Shown here: positions 22,759 through 34,066 of the stretch, piece by piece | How the letters are laid out: each line of letters starts with the position of its first letter | How positions within the stretch are numbered: the first letter of the stretch is position 1 | NCBI GenBank assembly: GCA_036872755.1 | Contig: JAVHNS010000012.1 | Location: 930,001-994,000 of the forward strand | Length of the DNA stretch: 64,000 nt | Source of the DNA: Orbilia blumenaviensis | Lineage: Eukaryota > Ascomycota > Orbiliomycetes > Orbiliales > Orbiliaceae | Direction: 5' to 3' | Notes under the pieces: generated by a model | Databases searched by the model: none | What the model was told of the DNA's origin: nothing | Seen by the model: the letters and a program-made list of their open reading frames with translations, nothing else | Program-made: the position numbers and the translations under genes

Positions 22759-24495
22759 CTAAATTACACCATAATCTAACAAACTAGGGGCAGGTTTCAG
22801 GTCTCCGTCCCAATGTTGTTTGCAGAGTCCTGAAGTCCCAATCTCCTCTATGCCGGCTATAAATCCCTCCCAACTTTTCCGATTTGTCCACCCCGGCCCT
22901 CCCGGTTCCCTATCTCTCTTTTCTGCCACCTCAGAGCGCCATGGCTTAGGCTGGGATTCGCACTTTGTTCCAACCCTATATTTACAGCCCTCGTCATCCC
23001 CAAGGGCTCCCTCCCCTTCTACGCAAAGATAGCATAACTTCCCAATATCTTTGTTAGTCAAAAAGTCAATCCTGCAGTATTCAAGGTTAAGCTCTTGTTT
23101 CATAAATGTTAACATCTCAATCATTTCTACCCTCATAACCCGCTGGTTAAAAGTTGAGATGCATACGAGCTCCCTTAAAGAGGCATTATTGGTTTTGAGA
23201 AACTGAAGGAAAGGCTCGATTATTCCGATTTCTATGATCTCTAACCTTCGTAGCCTCGGTAGGACTAGATCTCCGGGAACAAAAAAGTCAGAGTGAACCT
23301 GCCATTCACGGCCATGATTCTGTCTATAGATAGAAAGAACTGGCATTCGAGTGATAACCAGTTCTTCAACGTTGCGCAGAAGAGCCAAGTATACTGGTGA
23401 TGGTGTTTCGTTCTCTCTAAACCCACCACCATAACATTCCCATAGAGTAATGGGTATTTCGAGGCGAGTAAGGTTTGAAAATGCTTGATCGTATAATTTT
23501 GTGTAGTAATTGGCCTCTGGCCCGCTTAAAACCATCCTGGTGTGGAGACTAATAGATCCGTCATCGCCTGGGAGTATGTTGGCTGTGTTTATCTTGACCT
23601 CGGAGATTGGGCATTGAGCTTTCGCGACTGCAGAAAGGAGGCCGATATACGCTTGATCAAACATAATCCTACGTGGTAGTATAACTTCGAACCAATCTTG
23701 CCATGGGAGGCGTTCTAGTTCGGGGTTTTCAAGGAAAAAGGCTTTGATGTTTGGGTTGTATCTTTTCCAAAAGGTCGTCAGTTTTGATGCTGTTTCAGCC
23801 GTATTAGATCGAACTTCTAGAGTTCTAAGGTTTGGAAGGACTTTGAATGTTTCTGCTAAGGCTTGGAAGAAGACATCATGATTTGGATAGTCTATTTGTG
23901 TCGGTTGGCCCGAGCTGTTTCTGGGTGACGGAAAGGAATCCAAAATTGAAAATAGTTGTGTGCTTAAGTTGCCTTTGAATTGCGGTTTTCTTGAGGAGTC
24001 TGATGATGGGTTGTTGCTGGTGGAAGCCCCAGCCGATGCCCCATTATTGTTATTGTTACGAGTTTGATTCTCGTTAGCGCTTCGGTGGTTAAGGCAAAAT
24101 CGTAGCAGCTTGAAGCGGGTTTCTCTAGTAAACCAGCCTCCGCTGGCTGCTAGCAAACGGGCAAACTTTGGATACTTTTGGATAAGTTTATCAACGTTCG
24201 CTGTATTCAGCAATCGCACATAAGGCGACGTTACGTCGAAAATTATACGACTAACTCTGTTCCTCTGCTCTCGTGTACCAGATGCCAAGATTTTCAGTTG
24301 GTCGATTTCTTGTCTTAGAAAAAATACGGTTTTCTGACATTGGTTTAAGCGGGTAGCAGGAAGATTTGACAAGAGAGACTTGCAAACTAGCTTTAGGCTT
24401 TGAAAATCGATTTCTGGAAGGTAGGCGCATATTTCGTGGATGATGTCGTAGGGGAGTGTATAGAGGACGGGTCCTAGTTTGGTTTGCGGGGGCAT
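22759..24495 (-). CDS. F-box domain protein
   Basis: Single-exon protein of 578 residues with a true ATG at 24495. An F-box is seen at about residues 13-45 (LPYDIIHEICAYLPEIDFQS.KLVCKSL). These domains bind Skp1 in SCF ubiquitin ligases. Residues 155-180 are an Asn/Ser-rich low-complexity linker. Residues 200-500 hold irregular leucine-rich segments (LPNLRTLEVRSN, LTRLEIPITLWE, LPRLRRLEIIEIG) typical of fungal F-box/LRR-like proteins that recruit substrates. The last 100 residues are charged, with a lone CYLC pair. It is divergent from the CorA-like gene across 930 bp. Substrate unknown. Confidence 0.85.
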   Translation of the reverse strand: MPPQTKLGPVLYTLPYDIIHEICAYLPEIDFQSLKLVCKSLLSNLPATRLNQCQKTVFFLRQEIDQLKILASGTREQRNRVSRIIFDVTSPYVRLLNTANVDKLIQKYPKFARLLAASGGWFTRETRFKLLRFCLNHRSANENQTRNNNNNGASAGASTSNNPSSDSSRKPQFKGNLSTQLFSILDSFPSPRNSSGQPTQIDYPNHDVFFQALAETFKVLPNLRTLEVRSNTAETASKLTTFWKRYNPNIKAFFLENPELERLPWQDWFEVILPRRIMFDQAYIGLLSAVAKAQCPISEVKINTANILPGDDGSISLHTRMVLSGPEANYYTKLYDQAFSNLTRLEIPITLWECYGGGFRENETPSPVYLALLRNVEELVITRMPVLSIYRQNHGREWQVHSDFFVPGDLVLPRLRRLEIIEIGIIEPFLQFLKTNNASLRELVCISTFNQRVMRVEMIEMLTFMKQELNLEYCRIDFLTNKDIGKLCYLCVEGEGALGDDEGCKYRVGTKCESQPKPWRSEVAEKRDREPGGPGWTNRKSWEGFIAGIEEIGTSGLCKQHWDGDLKPAPSLLDYGVI

Positions 24496-25428
24496 TTTCC
24501 AAGGAAAGCGAGTTGTCTCGTAAATCAGCTGCTCGAACCTGTCTTGCGCATTTCTTTCCTAGGGAAAAAAAAAGAAAAGAAAAAAAAACTAGGCTCGCGC
24601 TCGAGCCGTGGTCGCGTGGTAGCAGAAAATACTTATTATGCAAAATCCGATACAAGTATACTAGCCTCGGTGCATGAGGGTTGGGATTAGATTGCTCCGA
24701 TCCGTTTCTCGAGGCTATTGCAATTGGTTTCGAGACAGGGTGATGTGGGTGATGTGCGCTATCTGATGCCGTTTTCTACTCGTTAAATCCCGAAAAACTT
24801 CGATGGGTTGGAAATAAGAAAAGCGGGGCTAGCTGGAGGCTGAAAAGATTGATTGGTCGATATTAACTCTGACGTGAGCAAGGCTTTATTTATTCAGCCA
24901 AAAGTGCAAAATGGCCGAAGGATCCTAAGGTTGAAGTTTTGGCGTTGCAGGAGGGCTAAAGGTGTACCGGTATCGCGAGGATATCAATAAGGCGAATTGA
25001 GAGAGTTTATCGACCTGGAAACCTGATTGTACATTGTGATGGAAGTGCTCGACAACATATATACACCCAGGCTTCCCAGGATCAAACTTAGATTACCGAT
25101 TCGAATCTGAATAGTATTATCTTCGCTTGCGTCCATTCTAGAACAAATTGCAAAGCCTCCACAGCTGGCATTTGGACTATAGCTTTGTCATTTAAGCTCT
25201 ATATATTATCACATTCACTACGATTAATTAAGTCGGTAGGGTTAGCTACCTGTAGCTAAATACCTATAATTGCACCAGACTGCCCGATTTCCATTTTCCT
25301 TCAAGCCTCGAAGCTCTAGAAGGACGGGTTTCTTCCGGATGCAATTCTCCATACCTACTTACTTAGCTTAGCGGTACTAATTAAGCGAAATCACGATTTG
25401 GATTTGGCGTAGCCAACTACATATTGCA
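24496..25428. other. Divergent promoter region, F-box and CorA-like genes
   Basis: Contains an A/G-rich run at about 24561-24588 just upstream of the F-box gene. No other gene is visible. Confidence 0.5.
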
Positions 25429-27408
25429 ATGGAGCCAACTTCGCTAGAACTTGATATTAATCCTAGTGTACGCTCTAGGTCTCCTTCAGTTACGCCAAGA
25501 ACTGAAACTCGAGTGTATAGAGTTGAGCTTACAGACACTGGGGTCATAAACACCGTCCTTTACGCACCGTCCCCGGAACCTCAGCCCCCACCAGCCTCCA
25601 ATATTTCTGCTCAGATCTTCGCTGTTTTAGGCGATGATGATCTCCATGGTACGCCAGGCCCGTGGGATACTTTGTTTGATTCGAAACTATGGTCGCGATT
25701 TTTGGAAGCCCATTGTGATGACAGTGAGGATTTGCAACGTGAGCTTGAGCAGGAGGGCGTTAATGTCATTTTCCTTAACTGGGAGCGACTGGAAGCACAG
25801 AGTCAGGAGCAGTATGGGATTGAAAAGAGGATTCAGGCGGGCAAACCATATGATGTTGATACATTTCGCGACCCGGAGATCTTACGTCTCAACCATAGAC
25901 GGTATGAGCGCTTGCCTAAACGGCCTTTTCGGAAGTATGGCATAATTTCGTCTTCAGAGGACGATTCAGTTTTATACCATGCTGCTAAAGAGCGTATATC
26001 GTTTGGCTGGGGGCATGTGGGTGGTGTTTTCACCGGTATGTTTGACTAACTAAGCCTTGCACATGCGCATTCTTTAAGTGCTCGAATCCTGGAATGGACT
26101 TTTATGCCCGGTTCTAATACTGTAGCCCTATATTAGGTATTATGCTTCTGGATCCAATACGCCGTTATGTAGTTCGGGAGGGCAATTTCAACTCGAAGTC
26201 TGACTGTTACGATTGGGTGGATGAAAAAGTGCCCTGTTTTCTCGAGCAGCAGACTTGCCAAGGGAGTTTAAACGTAGGAAGCACAGACTCAGTTGGTCAG
26301 GCGAAGACAAATTTTGATGGGCAGCAACATTTAAGGAGATTTGTGAATATCTTGGAGGTAGGCTGCAAAGAATTTACTACCACTAATGATCTGCAACTTC
26401 CTATTGAAAGGGCCCTTGTCCAGTTGGTATCCGAAGACTTGATGCCCGTTATCGAGAAAATGGGCTGTACCCTCGATACAATTGAGTTGGCTCTACATGA
26501 TGACACGGTTCTGCAGACTTCTCTATCTAAGTGGAGGAATCAGTTGAGTACCTACCGCAACATTCTTTTTCACCAAAGCGAGTCTCTGCTCCGCCGTTCC
26601 GCTGGTATAAAGATGAAAAGTGTAACAGCAGCAACCAGTAAGAGAATCGATCCAGCATTTTCCTGGGCGGCCATCAGCGATCCCAAACACACACAAGACG
26701 TGTTACTCGCTTGGCTGCACATGCTTTCATCTACCGTTGAGCGCACGCACAAGCGAGTCGAAAACGACCACCAAGCCCTCATGCTCAGCATGAGTATCGT
26801 CGAAAGTGAACGTGCTATTGCCGAAGCGGCGGTGGTTTCGAAATTGACACAGTTGGCTTTCTTTTTTATTCCACTGAGTCTTGTTGCAGGTGTTTTCGGG
26901 ATGAACATAAATGTAAGCAAATTTTGGTGAGACCTTTGAATGTTACTTCACAGGGTAACACTAATACTTGGGACAGGAGTTCGAAGGGAAACTCGCCTGG
27001 TGGCATTGGGTAGTACTATCTGTCAGTTCCAGCATCACAACTTACGCTCTTCTCTATCGAGCCGAAATTTTCTCCGGGCTACACCAATTTTGGGGTTTCA
27101 TTCGTAGTTTAAGCTTCCGGGGGATTAAAAAGTTCGCTATTCAATGGGCCCGCATCGTTAACTCGGTCATCAGGAATCTTCCGATGTTAGTTATTTGCCT
27201 CGGAATTTTAATTGCCCTACCTCCCTCGTTTAGCGGAATAGCGTATGTTATTGTTCATCCAGGTCCCCTCGGGGCGGGCATAGTCATTCTTACGGTGTGC
27301 TCATCTTTTATTCTTTATTGGTGTTGGTCTAGGACTCTTTTACCTCCTGGACATCGCATGAGGCCACCAGCCTTAATCTGGTTTGTGCACAAGCTTAAGT
27401 TTTGTTAG
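25429..27408 (+). CDS. CorA-like Mg2+ transporter family protein
   Basis: Three-exon protein of about 604 residues; exons 25429-26035, 26137-26912 and 26977-27408, in phase; the introns (101 and 64 bp) carry TCTAATAC and ACTAATAC branch sites. The large N-terminal part is cytosolic, and residues about 360-440 are helical, as in the CorA stalk. The signature is FFFIPLSLVAGVFGMNIN: the first pore helix ending in GMN, the ion-selectivity motif. A second helix follows in HWVVLSVSSSITTYALLY. Two extra hydrophobic segments near the C-terminus (LPMLVICLGILIALPPSF and GAGIVILTVCSSFILYW) are additional to the usual two of CorA. Members sit in plasma or organelle membranes; transport of Mg2+ by this divergent fungal branch is inferred. 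Confidence 0.85.
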
Positions 27409-27826
27409 TGGGTAACTTCAGGCCCATATCTTTAGTTTTCTGTTGTAAGAGTGTACGTTTTGAAGAAAAATGGGGCTTAAATATTTAAACCCGCCGAGCT
27501 AATCTTATACGAAGGGGTGGATCAGTTCCCTTGCAATGCTATTAGCGATGCGATGCTTATAAATATAAATCTATGGGCGACGTGAAGCGACATCATATGC
27601 CGTTAATTTAACTTGTGAGGGGCCGATGTCGTATTTTTATTGAAAAATGTGTTGCCACAACTATGGTACGCACAAGCTCTCTTTGAGGCCAAGTGCCTTT
27701 GGTCCTTCGAAGCTTCGTAAACCGCCTCACGCTCTTGTCCCAAAGCCCACTTTTTATACCGTCCAAGTTTCGGAAGAGCTTAATCCGCGATCTATTGTAA
27801 TATTTTCCTCTCGATCTCTCCAAACA
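27409..27826. other. Intergenic
   Basis: No separate feature seen; a non-ATG open frame extends upstream of the next gene from 27647. Confidence 0.45.
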
Positions 27827-28309
27827 ATGTCTACGACAGCTGGCTATCCGGTCTATCGGATCGAAAATAAGATGACAATGCCAGATCCCGACATGCCCAC
27901 CCCCCGCTACCACAACATGATATTCATCGAAACCTGGGAGGATGGATATAAATCCGGCAGAACCTATCATGTTATTGGGGACATGGTAACCGGCATGACC
28001 TACAACACCAGAATCGACCAGGACCCGGAGCTTGACAAGATGTTTGTTGCAAAGCACCTTCTGGGAACAATTAATGTATCGGATTATCCTGATAGGGTCA
28101 ATGAAATCTTGGAAGCGTTACCAGCTCCGGGAAAGCAGAAGTCCTTCAACGTTAAAACAATGAGGACTGAACAGCATAAGAGTCCTGGGGTTTTCTATGA
28201 GCCAGGGGAGGAGCGGCCGCCCATGGTTAAGTGCACTGAATGGACGTTGAATCAGGCCATTCCAGCGTTAGTAGACTCTGGTGTCTTGATCAAATTGATG
28301 GAACCTTGA
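27827..28309 (+). CDS. Conserved fungal protein of unknown function
   Basis: Single-exon protein of 160 residues. The frame is open from 27647, but the ATG at 27827 (ACAATGTCTACG) is the natural start, as the protein begins with YPVYRIENKMTMPDPDMPTPRYH. That opening and the later GDMVTGM, KSFNVKTMRTE and PPMVKCTEWT..QAIP.L segments match a small family I remember from filamentous fungi, without known function. There is no signal peptide, membrane helix or metal motif. The upstream extension is probably 5' untranslated. Confidence 0.7.
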   Translation: MSTTAGYPVYRIENKMTMPDPDMPTPRYHNMIFIETWEDGYKSGRTYHVIGDMVTGMTYNTRIDQDPELDKMFVAKHLLGTINVSDYPDRVNEILEALPAPGKQKSFNVKTMRTEQHKSPGVFYEPGEERPPMVKCTEWTLNQAIPALVDSGVLIKLMEP

Positions 28310-29006
28310 TATATACTGTATACATGTAAAACTCATCTTGAAGGGGATTTGTTTGATGTAAATACCATCATCACTTTGCAAATCTCATCTGGGACCGAGA
28401 CTACAAATCTCATATATGCATAGCTTTGATCTCCCGCATTATTGGGTCAATAATACAACCCTACCTGGTTTCTTCACCCAAAATTGTCAGGTGACATCAA
28501 TTCAGGCACTTGGGCATCATAGGTATAGTGTCCGCTATAGTTCTGGGCTCACGAACACATCCTTCATCGGTCTTTTTGGAATTTAATACTATTTTACGGT
28601 CTACGTATAAGATAGAGTTCGGAGGCTACCAAGGCGAGCACAAAGTATTCATAGATGTCGGAGCCGATCCATCAAGAATTGCAAAGCAGTAATTATAATT
28701 ATAAGGTCGTTTAAGAAGAGTGATAATACGAATGCACAACCCGAGGAGACACCACCCAGAAAGAAAAACACCCAGAAGCCAAAGGCGCTGACCACAATGC
28801 GATTAACCAACAAAAAAAAATCATACAAATACACTGGAAAGGGAAGACGGCAATTTCGATGATAACCAGATTGGGCACAAATTGTGTTAGAATATGGCCT
28901 ACAAGGGATATGGTATTGTCAGTACCGAAAGTTGTTCTGCGAGGAAAGATCCTCAGGCTGTAGCTGTTGAAAGTCCATCTTTTGCTATCAGTTGGAGGGC
29001 TGGATA
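28310..29006. other. Intergenic between convergent genes
   Basis: 3' flanks of two convergent genes. A 60-codon frame at 28510-28692 shows no similarity. Confidence 0.5.
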
Positions 29007-30290
29007 TCAATCATGATCCTCCTCTGTTAGCCCTGGACACTCTTTTTCCATTTCGTCATCTGTGGCGTATCGAGATTTGCACCAGAAGCAGTATCTCCAC
29101 TGACTCCTAAGGTATCTCACAATCTCATCTAATCGATCTTTGGCTTCTCTCTTCTCGAACTCCTCTAGCTCAGCATCTTCTAGCTCTTCTTCTGTTGCAA
29201 GTTCCTCTTCTTCAGTACCTAGGGCGAGTTTATCATCTCCTGAGAGGTCGCCTGAGTTGTACCGTGGTAGTGCTAGACTAGGAATATATGAGCTTTTCGA
29301 GGTAGTGAGACTGTCCAGCTCTTTCTTTTTTAGACAGGCTTTGAGATCTGATACTGCGCGACGATAGAGGAGGCCTCGGTATATCAAGTTGATCTGTTTG
29401 ATTTGATTGAATGTCGGTTTTTCATTAAAGAAATCTTGTTTCGCTGTAGACTCTGAAAGCTTCTCTGGTTCTTGTTCACGGTTTCCTTCGCCCTCTTCGT
29501 TCACTTTTTTCGACGGGCCGTCGTAACTATCAGGAGGATCTTGGGCGACCAACTTCTCGCAAATCGACTGTGCAGCAAATATCTGGGCTTCATATCTTCG
29601 TTGTTGGGCCTCCTGCGTAAGTCTATTCCTATAGCTCTCCGGCGATAACTCCTGCCTTTTTGTATCATTCCCTTCTTCGGTAGACTTCAAGTCGCCGAAC
29701 TTCCGTTTTAGGTCCGACTCATGGCCAATGCCTGTCCTTGACTCTCGTACTATTGGTTTTATAGGTTCTAATCTCCTGGAATCTTTTGTATCCCCAGCTG
29801 CCCCTGCTGGCGCGGGAATTGCTTTACCTAACGCCGATCCTGTTGAATAGCCCATTGCCTTCATCATTTTCAAGCCCTTCGAACTGGTGTTGTTTAATAT
29901 TGAAGTCGCTAGCCCAAGATCTCGTCTCAATTTCTCCTGCTCTGCTAACTCGGCCTTGGATAACGGATGTCCGCGGATCGAAGCTTCGACTTTACGACGC
30001 TTTAGTCTTTGGAGGGATGTTTCGGCAGCTGTTGGGTCCGCGACCGTCATAGACATGTAATCGTCATCGCCATCATTATCGTCCGCGACTACGGGAGCTG
30101 GGTTTTTTCCAGGAGGTCTAGGGGCCATGGTTGGAGGATGTGAAAGCGACTTTGGTTCAACGGGTGGGAGTTTCGTGGAAGGCTTTTGCCGGGAGGCGAG
30201 TTTTGAGAACGCATCTTCTTCGTCTTCTGGGTCGGCGAAGATGCGAGAGGGCTTCGCCCGCGAGTTTGGGGCAGTCGAGGGCATTGTCAT
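29007..30290 (-). CDS. G-patch / DUF4187 protein (GPATCH11-like)
   Basis: Single-exon protein of 427 residues, ATG at 30290, with a second ATG two codons later. An acidic N-terminus leads to a G-patch-like segment, about residues 135-200 (SSKGLKMMKAMGYSTGSALGK, later ESRTGIGHESDLKRKFGD). A Lys/Glu-rich coiled region spans 210-270. The C-terminus has the DUF4187 pattern ending in LRSQWRYCFWCKSRYATDDEMEKECPG, with a CxxC pair. G-patch proteins activate DEAH RNA helicases in splicing and ribosome assembly; GPATCH11-type proteins are nuclear. The match in domain order and length is good; the helicase partner is not known from sequence. Confidence 0.88.
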   Translation of the reverse strand: MTMPSTAPNSRAKPSRIFADPEDEEDAFSKLASRQKPSTKLPPVEPKSLSHPPTMAPRPPGKNPAPVVADDNDGDDDYMSMTVADPTAAETSLQRLKRRKVEASIRGHPLSKAELAEQEKLRRDLGLATSILNNTSSKGLKMMKAMGYSTGSALGKAIPAPAGAAGDTKDSRRLEPIKPIVRESRTGIGHESDLKRKFGDLKSTEEGNDTKRQELSPESYRNRLTQEAQQRRYEAQIFAAQSICEKLVAQDPPDSYDGPSKKVNEEGEGNREQEPEKLSESTAKQDFFNEKPTFNQIKQINLIYRGLLYRRAVSDLKACLKKKELDSLTTSKSSYIPSLALPRYNSGDLSGDDKLALGTEEEELATEEELEDAELEEFEKREAKDRLDEIVRYLRSQWRYCFWCKSRYATDDEMEKECPGLTEEDHD

Positions 30291-31312
30291 CGCGGGCTCT
30301 ATTGGGTTTTATTTTGGACTATAAAAGGGAGTATGGTGGAGTTTGGTGGTTTGATAGGGAATGGTCGATGGGGTGAGTAACAATGCAAGTAGACTGGCGC
30401 AGGATGCGCGCCAAGAAATTCTTTTTGGGGGTGTGTTTTAAATACCCGAGAACATGGATGCCTCGAGACGGGGCAACCGTCGCACATGCCAACAATGGCA
30501 TACTATTGATTCCCCACACCCACTTATGGAATCATGATATCAAGACTATCTTATTGGGGCATAAAGTGGAGTCGCCTGTTGTCTTACAATTCACTCGCCA
30601 GGATTTGGAGGTATAGACTATCTGTATCTGTGAAACCGTCGGCTTCCCACCGATTCCAATGTTAGATAACTAAATGACTGGGTTGTTAGATAAGCTGGGA
30701 GGAACATGATAGGGATTCTGGGAGGGTTACACAAATGAAGCGATATTTAGAGCGCCTGGAGCTCTCTAGTCTAGTCGGATAGTAGTTGCTTCTTTTTAAA
30801 TCCCTGATTTATTACATTGACCAGTAACTATGCATTAACTATGAAGTTTACTAAACCGTGTTGAGTACTACAAGGCATCTATATCATATACGTGGTTGGA
30901 ATTTGTCCAGGCTGTGGTTTACGTTCTTGGACAGAAAGTTCTAATCCGTACAACTTTCCATACGAGCTTCAGCAAATCCAATTTATCTAGTGAATGGCTA
31001 AATTGATTTAGTAATTCTGAAATTGAGTGTTTGAGCTAGCTTAAGTGTCAATACAGGTTGGAACAAGAACCGCGCCCGGCGCTGCGGTGGGGCACAGCGC
31101 GTTGGTGCTGCACGGCTGTCATTTGAAAGCGCCCAATTGCATCCAATGTTCGCATTCGATTTTCCCCGCTCTATGGACCAGCCCTTTAGACAGACATAAA
31201 TATAATTTCAAGCTATTTTTGCCTCATAACTACCTGAACCTTCGACTTTTAAAGCCTTTTCAAGGACAAAATTTCAAATCTGAAAGGTACAGAATTCATT
31301 TTCTAATTGACA
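30291..31312. other. Divergent promoter region, G-patch and F-box genes
   Basis: About 1 kb. A GC-rich island at 31064-31115 stands out from the AT-rich surroundings. Frames here have no recognisable content. Confidence 0.5.
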
Positions 31313-32687
31313 ATGGAATCATCGGCAGGACCAAACTCTTCATACATTCTGAACCTGCCTGCCGAAATCATATCAGATATTGTCAGCAAACTTCGTGTTG
31401 AGGATAAAGTCCCCCTTCTCCGGGTGTGCAAGCGGTTTTATAATATCGCATATCCTCAGCTATGGCGTACCCTCGGGTCATACGTCAATTATCCTACGAG
31501 CCTCAACCCCGATTCCCGTCAATTCAACTTACAAAAATTGGCACAGACGGCTCGCGACATTGGAGTCGACGCTATGGGATTTCATCATACTAAAAAGTTG
31601 ATATTCCGACGCGGTGAATTGGGCCCCGCCAGTGATTGGGTTAATAGTGGGTTGCTCGATATAGTAAACGACCAAATTCTTGCCGGCAAACTCAAAATTC
31701 GAGACGTGGAGTTTTATTGGGATGACCCTGTAAAACACGGCAGTTAAGTTCCCCGTGAAGCGGTCAAGTTAAGGCTCTGTATTTTATACTGACTCAATCA
31801 AGCGTCTAGTTTGCACCACTTCGTCTACAACGCCTAAATACGAGGTTAGCGCCCGCAACACAATCCTCAACCTTTTAGCCATCCTGAAAGGTTATGCAAG
31901 GTTAAATCTACCCCGAAGACCGGCGCTTAAATTAAGGCAAAGACATGCCCCCAGTTATGTATTCCCAGTTGGAGTATTTCCTCTAGAATGCATTACAAGG
32001 CTGGAAATTGGGTATGACCAGTACGATGCGTACTCTGGTGCCCCCGTAGACAGGACGGTTAAGCAGATACAGCTATTGACCAAAGTATTGGAGGGTACAA
32101 CCGATCTTACTTCTCTGAGTCTAAGTGGGATAAGGTACGCTGTGGATGGCCCATGCCCTATTTCCGAGCTCTCCGGGGCGTTGGCGAAACTTCAAGATGC
32201 ATTTGACAATCTTAAGCGACTCTCTATGCTGGAATTAACGTTTATGCTGTTCCATCCCTCTCTCTTTATCATACCTCCAATCAACGTTAGAATACTCCGC
32301 CTGGCGCAAAAGGTCTCTATTGAGTGGTGGCGACAATTCGCGCGATGCCCATTTTCCAATGTCAAGCATTTGATTTTGTCCACAGCCCATATCCCAAGGA
32401 CAACGGACGGAGGAATTTCGAAATGGTGGTCTTTAGATGGAAGTGATATGGAAAAACACACATCAGAGGACCACCCCGTTTTCAATATCGGCCGTTTAGA
32501 AATCCGAAGTTTGAAAGAGTTGTCCACAAATCCTGGTCGCTATTACCACCCTAAAGACTTGTTGACACTGCTACTAGAACAGAACCCTGGCATAGAAGAG
32601 GCACAACGAGAAAGGTATCGTGCTTTAGAACTGGAACACCGTAAAACTATGGCAGAACTTGCCTCAAGTGCACCAGGGTTGGTGTAG
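31313..32687 (+). CDS. F-box-like protein
   Basis: Two-exon protein of about 435 residues: exons 31313-31742 and 31810-32687, with a 67-bp intron (GTTAAG donor, CTGAC branch-type site, TCTAG acceptor), in phase. The start is the ATG at 31313, two codons inside the open frame. Residues 12-50 form an F-box (LPAEIISDIVSKLRVEDKVPLLRVCKRF..IAYPQLWRTL), the classic Skp1-binding layout. The rest has loose leucine-rich segments and no second domain I can name. It probably acts as a substrate adaptor in an SCF ligase; target unknown. It resembles the other F-box gene only in the F-box. Confidence 0.8.
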
Positions 32688-33061
32688 GGAGCCCATGGGG
32701 CGACAATAAATATATTCGAATTAACCATGCAAATCACTCCCAAATCGGCCTGCAAACCTGCCCTGGTCATGTGTATATATATGGAAAATAGTATTGTCAA
32801 ATTTGAGAAGCTTTGGTCAAACAAGACTATCAAATCAAGCGGAGATGGGGAATGAGTTATATTATAAAATCTACATTAATAAATAACCCCCCCGAGGCGG
32901 AGATACCTCCTCCTGGGATAGTTGGGATAGAGAAGCTTAACTCTTAAATTACAAGAACTATACGTAGTATTAGTCTCATGGCCCAGCCTCCACGAAGTGG
33001 CCCTTTAGTATCGAATATATAAAAAAAAAAAACCCAAATATTAAGTGGTTCAAAACGAGTA
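32688..33061. other. Intergenic between convergent genes
   Basis: Includes a C-rich run at 32887-32894 and an A run at 33021-33032. No gene. Confidence 0.45.
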
Positions 33062-34066
33062 TTACGCCGGGACAATAGAAATTCCATCAATAGACAGATT
33101 TTCTGTTCCAAAGGCGCTTCCTATGACAAAATCGATTCTCAGAACAGTAGTAGATGATCCAGCGACGAAAGTAGTAGCCGCAGGTGTCCAGGAAGAAGGG
33201 CCATTGTTGAAGTTAAGAACTTCCACGCCATTGATAAATGTCACAATGTAACACGCAGCGGGGGCATCACCCTCAAACTTATAGTTAAAGGAAAGGTTAT
33301 AGGTAGCGCCAGGGCAAGTGGTTAAGTCTTGCGCGATATTGACTTTCCTGTAGCTGAATCCGGGGTCTGGCATAGAAACTGTAGCTATGAAAGCATATAA
33401 TGGGTTCGGGGTAGTCGCGTCCTCGGCGATGCTGTAGGTCCCTGGTTGTGTGTCAGAGCCTCCCGGGACGATGTACCATGGGCTAAGCAAACCGGACTCA
33501 AAATCTCCGTTTTGGATTGCCGGAGTCGCAGCAGGGTAACAAGTTGACGTGGTCACGAGGGTCCCGGGGACGTTGGTTGTAGTTGTTACCGCAACAGAAT
33601 CGGAAAACGTGGTAGGGATAATTGTTGTGATCGTAGTAGGGGTTGGTTCGTCGAAACCGAGGAAGCAACCACAGGCAGAGCTCAACTTGCGCAGATTATA
33701 GCCACATGCTTGGTCAATACCCACGGCACCGTAGTAATAACGCTTGCCAACTAATGCTGGGTCTGTGGGTTCTGGTGGAAGAACCACACTAGTAATGGTT
33801 GCTTCATATACGGTTTCTGTGAGAGTCGACGTAGCAGTTGTATTCACAAAACTGTAGGACGTCACAACTACGGTTGGGGTTGTTCTTCCCAAGATCTCGT
33901 CGCAAGTGCTGGAGGCGGCGGCAGGATCCCTTTCAAGTGCGTCAGAGCAGTGGTTTGGTCGGCAATAGGGTGCGTATATGTATCGCGCGACCTTGTCGAT
34001 TGGGCTAGCTACTGTAGCTGGAATAGCCACAGCAAGTAATGTTTGAAGTAGTAAAGTCGACTTCAT
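33062..34066 (-). CDS. Secreted protein with carbohydrate-binding-like C-terminus
   Basis: Single-exon protein of 334 residues with an ATG at 34066. Residues 1-20 are a clear signal peptide (KSTLLLQTLLAVAIPATVAS). Residues 21-125 contain six cysteines and a Thr/Ser/Val-rich stretch likely to be O-glycosylated. A second Thr-rich linker spans about 142-178. From about 184 (NGDFESGLLSPWYI) to the end is a beta-rich module that resembles CBM_4_9-type sugar-binding jelly rolls, with its NGDFE opening and ..ATYNLSFNYKF.. core. No catalytic motif is visible. Likely extracellular or wall-bound; a cell-wall or host-surface role is inference. Confidence 0.8.
   Translation of the reverse strand: MKSTLLLQTLLAVAIPATVASPIDKVARYIYAPYCRPNHCSDALERDPAAASSTCDEILGRTTPTVVVTSYSFVNTTATSTLTETVYEATITSVVLPPEPTDPALVGKRYYYGAVGIDQACGYNLRKLSSACGCFLGFDEPTPTTITTIIPTTFSDSVAVTTTTNVPGTLVTTSTCYPAATPAIQNGDFESGLLSPWYIVPGGSDTQPGTYSIAEDATTPNPLYAFIATVSMPDPGFSYRKVNIAQDLTTCPGATYNLSFNYKFEGDAPAACYIVTFINGVEVLNFNNGPSSWTPAATTFVAGSSTTVLRIDFVIGSAFGTENLSIDGISIVPA

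Noticed and set aside
30127..30376. Plus-strand frames over the start of the G-patch gene
   Set aside because: They are shadows antisense to its Ser/Glu/Asp-rich N-terminus.
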